Shown here in pieces: positions 5,949 to 8,132 of a stretch of DNA of 8,132 bases. The position numbers and the translations under genes are program-made. Every line of letters begins with the position of its first letter. Position 1 is the stretch's first letter. The stretch comes from JBOGFI01 sp050743365 (lineage in GTDB: Bacteria; Actinomycetota; Acidimicrobiia; IMCC26256; JACDBD01), in contig JBOGFI010000210.1 in the NCBI GenBank assembly GCA_050743365.1, forward strand, positions 1 through 8,132, written 5' to 3'. Below the pieces are notes generated by a model, which was given only the letters and a program-made list of their open reading frames with translations, made no database searches and had not been told where the DNA came from.

Positions 5949-6248
5949 ATGCGAGTGGCGCTGAGCTGGTTCGTCGTCCTGGCGGACGTGAATGTCGACC
6001 CGACGACGTCGGGCATGCCCGGTGCGGACTTGATCCAGAAGATCCTGAACTGGCTGGCCCAGGCTGCGCTGTGGGGCTCGCTGGCTGCGCTCCTCGCGGG
6101 CGCTGGCATGTTCTGGGGCGGCCATCAGACCGGCAACTTCTCGGGCGCGTCGCGGGGCAAGACGCTGGCGGTGGCGGGCCTGGTGGGGGCGTGCCTGGCG
6201 GGTGTGGCGCCGAGCGCGGTGAATCTCCTGTACAGCGCGGCCCGCTAG
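5949..6248 (+). CDS. DUF6112-like small integral membrane protein of the conjugation module
   Basis: This 99-residue protein has an N-terminal hydrophobic segment (MRVALSWFVVLADVNVD), then DPTTSGMPGADLIQKILNWL at 17-36, a first membrane helix at about 37-57, a polar loop GGHQTGNFSGASRGK at 57-71, and a second membrane helix at about 72-95. The pattern of P-x-T-S-G-x-P-G, a G-N motif in the loop and a G-R-G/K turn before the second helix matches what I remember of DUF6112, a family encoded next to TrbL-like and transfer ATPase genes in actinobacterial mobile elements. Size and topology (two helices, short loop) resemble VirB2/TrbC-type pilin or channel subunits, but that role is inference. GGGAGGAG at 5934-5941 ends 7 nt before the ATG and fixes the start. 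It is the first gene of the plus-strand operon, with the next gene 9 bp downstream. Confidence 0.82.
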   Translation: MRVALSWFVVLADVNVDPTTSGMPGADLIQKILNWLAQAALWGSLAALLAGAGMFWGGHQTGNFSGASRGKTLAVAGLVGACLAGVAPSAVNLLYSAAR

Positions 6249-6252
6249 GAGG
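6247..6252 (+). promoter_or_regulatory. Perfect AGGAGG ribosome binding site overlapping the preceding stop
   Basis: AGGAGG begins inside the TAG stop (6246-6248) of the DUF6112-like gene and ends 5 nt before the ATG at 6258. It fixes the start of the next gene and shows tight translational linkage between the two. Confidence 0.85.
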
Positions 6253-6257
6253 CGACG

Positions 6258-6941
6258 ATGCACGGCGAAGGTGTCACCTTGAGCCGCCGCGCCCTGGTCG
6301 TGGGCGCGCTCGTGCTGTTTCTCGTCGGACTGGCCACGAAAACGCTTCTCTTTCCGTCCGCGGCTGGTCGCTCCACGACCCCGCAGCCCGCGGACGCCGC
6401 CCAGTCGGGAGCAGGCCCGAGGCGCGTCGAAGCACCGGGTGTGCCGATCGGGTTCGCCCGCAACGAGAGCGGTGCGGTGGCGGCCGCGGTCGCCTACGTG
6501 AATCTCGGCGACCTGATCGTGTCATTGGCTCCCGAGGAAGCGGCCAGCGTGTTGCGCCGGGTAGCCAGCGACTCGGCGGACGGGTTCGTCGAGGCGCAGC
6601 TGGCGAGTTTCGAGCAGCTCCAGCAGGCGCTTGCCCGCGGCGCGGGAACGGCGCGCCTGCGCGTCGGGGTGCTGGCCACGAGGGTGGAGGCGTTCTCGCG
6701 TGAGCGTGCCCGGGTGTCCCTGTGGCGGGTCTCCGTGTTGTCGCGCGATGGAATGACCAACCCCGGCGAGCAGTGGGCGACCACGACCTACGAGCTGGTC
6801 TGGGAGGACGGCGACTGGAGGATCTGGTCGGAGACGCTCACGCCCGGCCCGACACCGGTACCCACCGGGGGCCGCGCCGTGGCACCCGACGAGTTCGAGG
6901 CGCAGCTGGGCGGATTCGTCGACTACCCGGGCGGGGACTGA
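6258..6941 (+). CDS. Membrane-anchored NTF2-like (VirB8/TcpC-like) conjugation protein
   Basis: The 227-residue product has a cytoplasmic N-terminus (MHGEGVTLSRR), one membrane helix at about 11-31 (ALVVGALVLFLVGLATKTLL), a Pro/Ala-rich linker to about 65, and an exported domain. That domain opens with a helix (ESGAVAAAVAYVNLGDLIVS, 70-89), has a long second helix around 92-127, and ends in alternating strands: RARVSLWRVSVLS, EQWATTTYELVWEDGDWRIW. The last strand pair with a W-x-D-G-D-W-R-I turn is typical of NTF2-like folds such as VirB8, TcpC and related transfer-channel scaffolds. The order of an anchored NTF2-like protein followed by a TrbL/VirB6-like protein fits a type IV secretion core. 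The start at ATG 6258 is fixed by a perfect AGGAGG. The stop TGA (6939-6941) shares one base with the next ATG. The family call is from fold-like pattern, not from a diagnostic motif. Confidence 0.8.
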   Translation: MHGEGVTLSRRALVVGALVLFLVGLATKTLLFPSAAGRSTTPQPADAAQSGAGPRRVEAPGVPIGFARNESGAVAAAVAYVNLGDLIVSLAPEEAASVLRRVASDSADGFVEAQLASFEQLQQALARGAGTARLRVGVLATRVEAFSRERARVSLWRVSVLSRDGMTNPGEQWATTTYELVWEDGDWRIWSETLTPGPTPVPTGGRAVAPDEFEAQLGGFVDYPGGD

Positions 6942-8132
6942 TGGGCTGGTTGGGCGACGGGTTGGGCTGGGTGTGGGACCACACGGTCGGGGCGGTGGTC
7001 GGTGGTGCGACCGGGTTCGTGTGGGACCAAGTGGTGGCCGGGATCGTCGGCTGGATCGTGGAGGCGGTCGCGTGGTTCGTCGGCCGCGTGTTGAGCCTGC
7101 TCGAAGAGAGCACGCGGGTGAACCTCCACGCCGAATGGTTCGTGGGCGCGGACGGCCCGTATCGCAAGGTGCTCGCGATCGCGGCGGTGCTCCTGCTCGG
7201 GTTCCTGTTCTTGGGTCTCCTCCAGGGACTCCTGGCCGGCGATCCGATGGCGATGCTCGCCCGCATGGGCCGCGACCTGCCGCTGGCCGTGCTGGGGATG
7301 GTCACGACGATCGCGCTGGCCACCAAACTGCTCGAGCTCAGCGACGAGCTGTCACGAGCCGTGCTGCGCGGCGGCGGCGACAACGCCAAGCAGGTCCTCG
7401 AAGTCATCGGCGACGCGAGTTTCTTCTCGGGCCAAACGTCCTTCGTGATCGCGGTGCTGGGTCTGTTCTGCATCCTCGCGGCGCTGTTCGTCTGGGTCGA
7501 GCTGGTGATCCGCTCCGCGCTCATCTATCTGCTGATCGCCATGAGCCCGCTGGTGTTCGCGGCGATGGTCTGGCCCTCGACGCGGGGGATGCTGCGCCGG
7601 CTCAGCGAGATTGTCATGGCGTTGATCTTCTCGAAGGTGGTGATCGCGATCGCGTTCTCAGTGGGGGCCGCCGCGCTCTCAGGCATCGACAACGCCGGCC
7701 ACGCCGATGCCGGGTTCACCGGCGAGGTCGCGGCTAGCGCGGGCACCCTGTTCTCGGGCGCGGTCATCTTCTGCCTGGCCGCGTTCGCCCCCTTCGTGCT
7801 CCTGAAGCTGTTCCCCATGGCCGAGGCGGCGGTCGCCGCCCAGGGCATCTCCCGGGGTCCGGTGCGCGCCACGCAACAGGTGTCCTCGAGCGCCTTCTAC
7901 TTGGAGCGGCTCGCGGACGGGCACGCGTCCTTCGCGTCCAACGGTTCGTCGAATGGCTCGGGTGGGTACCACAGCCCCAAGAGCGGGTTCGGGTCGGGTC
8001 CGGCAGGCGGTTCGCCGTCCGCCAACGGCGCCGGGCCTGACCCGGGTCCCGCCGACGGACCCGGCTCGGGCGGTGCCACGGCCGGGGCCGGTGGTGGTGG
8101 CGCTGGCACTGCGGAGGGTGCAGCGGCGGCAG
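6941..8132 (+). CDS. TrbL/VirB6-like conjugal transfer membrane protein (3' end outside window)
   Basis: The frame from ATG 6941 stays open to the right edge: 397 codons with no stop. An N-terminal Trp/Gly-rich part with a repeated unit (WVWDHTVG, FVWDQVVAG) leads to a hydrophobic segment at about 33-54. Further membrane segments lie near 76-99, 112-130, 166-190, 191-211, 224-247 and 266-290. The region between 190 and 250 (RSALIYLLIAMSPLVFAAM, then WPSTRGMLRRLSEIVMALIF) matches the TrbL/VirB6 pattern in which a conserved helix pair ends in a short W-P-turn. After residue 300 the chain becomes a hydrophilic Gly/Ser/Pro/Ala-rich tail, probably cytoplasmic and unstructured. VirB6/TrbL proteins form the inner-membrane platform through which DNA passes. 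The ATG overlaps the TGA of the preceding gene by one base, so translation is coupled. The true length cannot be known from this window. Confidence 0.87.
   Translation, partial: MGWLGDGLGWVWDHTVGAVVGGATGFVWDQVVAGIVGWIVEAVAWFVGRVLSLLEESTRVNLHAEWFVGADGPYRKVLAIAAVLLLGFLFLGLLQGLLAGDPMAMLARMGRDLPLAVLGMVTTIALATKLLELSDELSRAVLRGGGDNAKQVLEVIGDASFFSGQTSFVIAVLGLFCILAALFVWVELVIRSALIYLLIAMSPLVFAAMVWPSTRGMLRRLSEIVMALIFSKVVIAIAFSVGAAALSGIDNAGHADAGFTGEVAASAGTLFSGAVIFCLAAFAPFVLLKLFPMAEAAVAAQGISRGPVRATQQVSSSAFYLERLADGHASFASNGSSNGSGGYHSPKSGFGSGPAGGSPSANGAGPDPGPADGPGSGGATAGAGGGGAGTAEGAAAA

Noticed and set aside
5477..6703. 408-codon plus-strand frame across the divergent spacer
   Set aside because: It is Gly/Arg-rich shadow sequence opposite or out of frame with the lipoprotein, the DUF6112-like and the NTF2-like genes.
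1..8132. CRISPR arrays, tRNA/rRNA genes, insertion sequences, att sites
   Set aside because: No regularly spaced repeats, no cloverleaf or T-loop sequence, no transposase motifs and no long direct repeats were seen on either strand.

Overview
This window is GC-rich, with strong G/C preference at third codon positions, frequent GTG starts and long antisense reading frames. That composition, together with the protein families present, points to a high-GC actinobacterium. The right half looks like part of an integrative conjugative element or conjugative plasmid. It carries a TrbL/VirB6-like membrane protein, a DUF6112-like small membrane protein, an NTF2/VirB8(TcpC)-like anchored protein, a lipoprotein, and a two-domain cell-wall hydrolase. 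The left half looks like accessory cargo, part of it decaying. No integrase, relaxase, coupling ATPase, tRNA or att site is visible, so the boundaries of the element lie outside.

Layout. (1) 1-78: the last 25 codons of a gene entering from the left. (2) ~146-660: a class I SAM-dependent methyltransferase broken over three reading frames. (3) 661-1110: no recognisable gene. (4) 1111-1890: a short methylenetetrahydrofolate reductase (MetF)-family protein, running toward (5) 2725-1997 on the minus strand, a second and apparently intact SAM methyltransferase. (6) 2726-2935: a divergent control region with a perfect 12-bp-arm palindrome. (7) 2936-3562: a lone HEPN-domain protein with an RxxxxH ribonuclease-type motif. 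(8) 3563-3879: no convincing gene.

(9) 5848-3880, minus strand: a conjugation sub-operon. It encodes a lipoprotein with a one-base frameshift in a G5 tract, coupled by an ATGA overlap to a lytic transglycosylase + M23 peptidase protein, followed by a 98-aa helical protein. (10) 5949 to the right edge, plus strand: a tightly packed operon of a DUF6112-like membrane protein, an anchored NTF2-like protein, and a TrbL-like protein cut off by the window end. The two operons diverge from a 100-bp spacer that holds a 9-bp inverted repeat.

How the genes likely work together (inference): the plus-strand genes supply the membrane channel core, and the minus-strand genes supply the outward-facing lipoprotein and the enzyme that opens peptidoglycan for the channel. 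The cargo may combine one-carbon metabolism (methyltransferases and a folate-dependent reductase) with an RNA-targeting HEPN protein that could act in defence or element maintenance. The points most worth checking are the lipoprotein frameshift, the lone HEPN gene with its palindromic upstream region, and the small MetF-like gene beside a methyltransferase relic.
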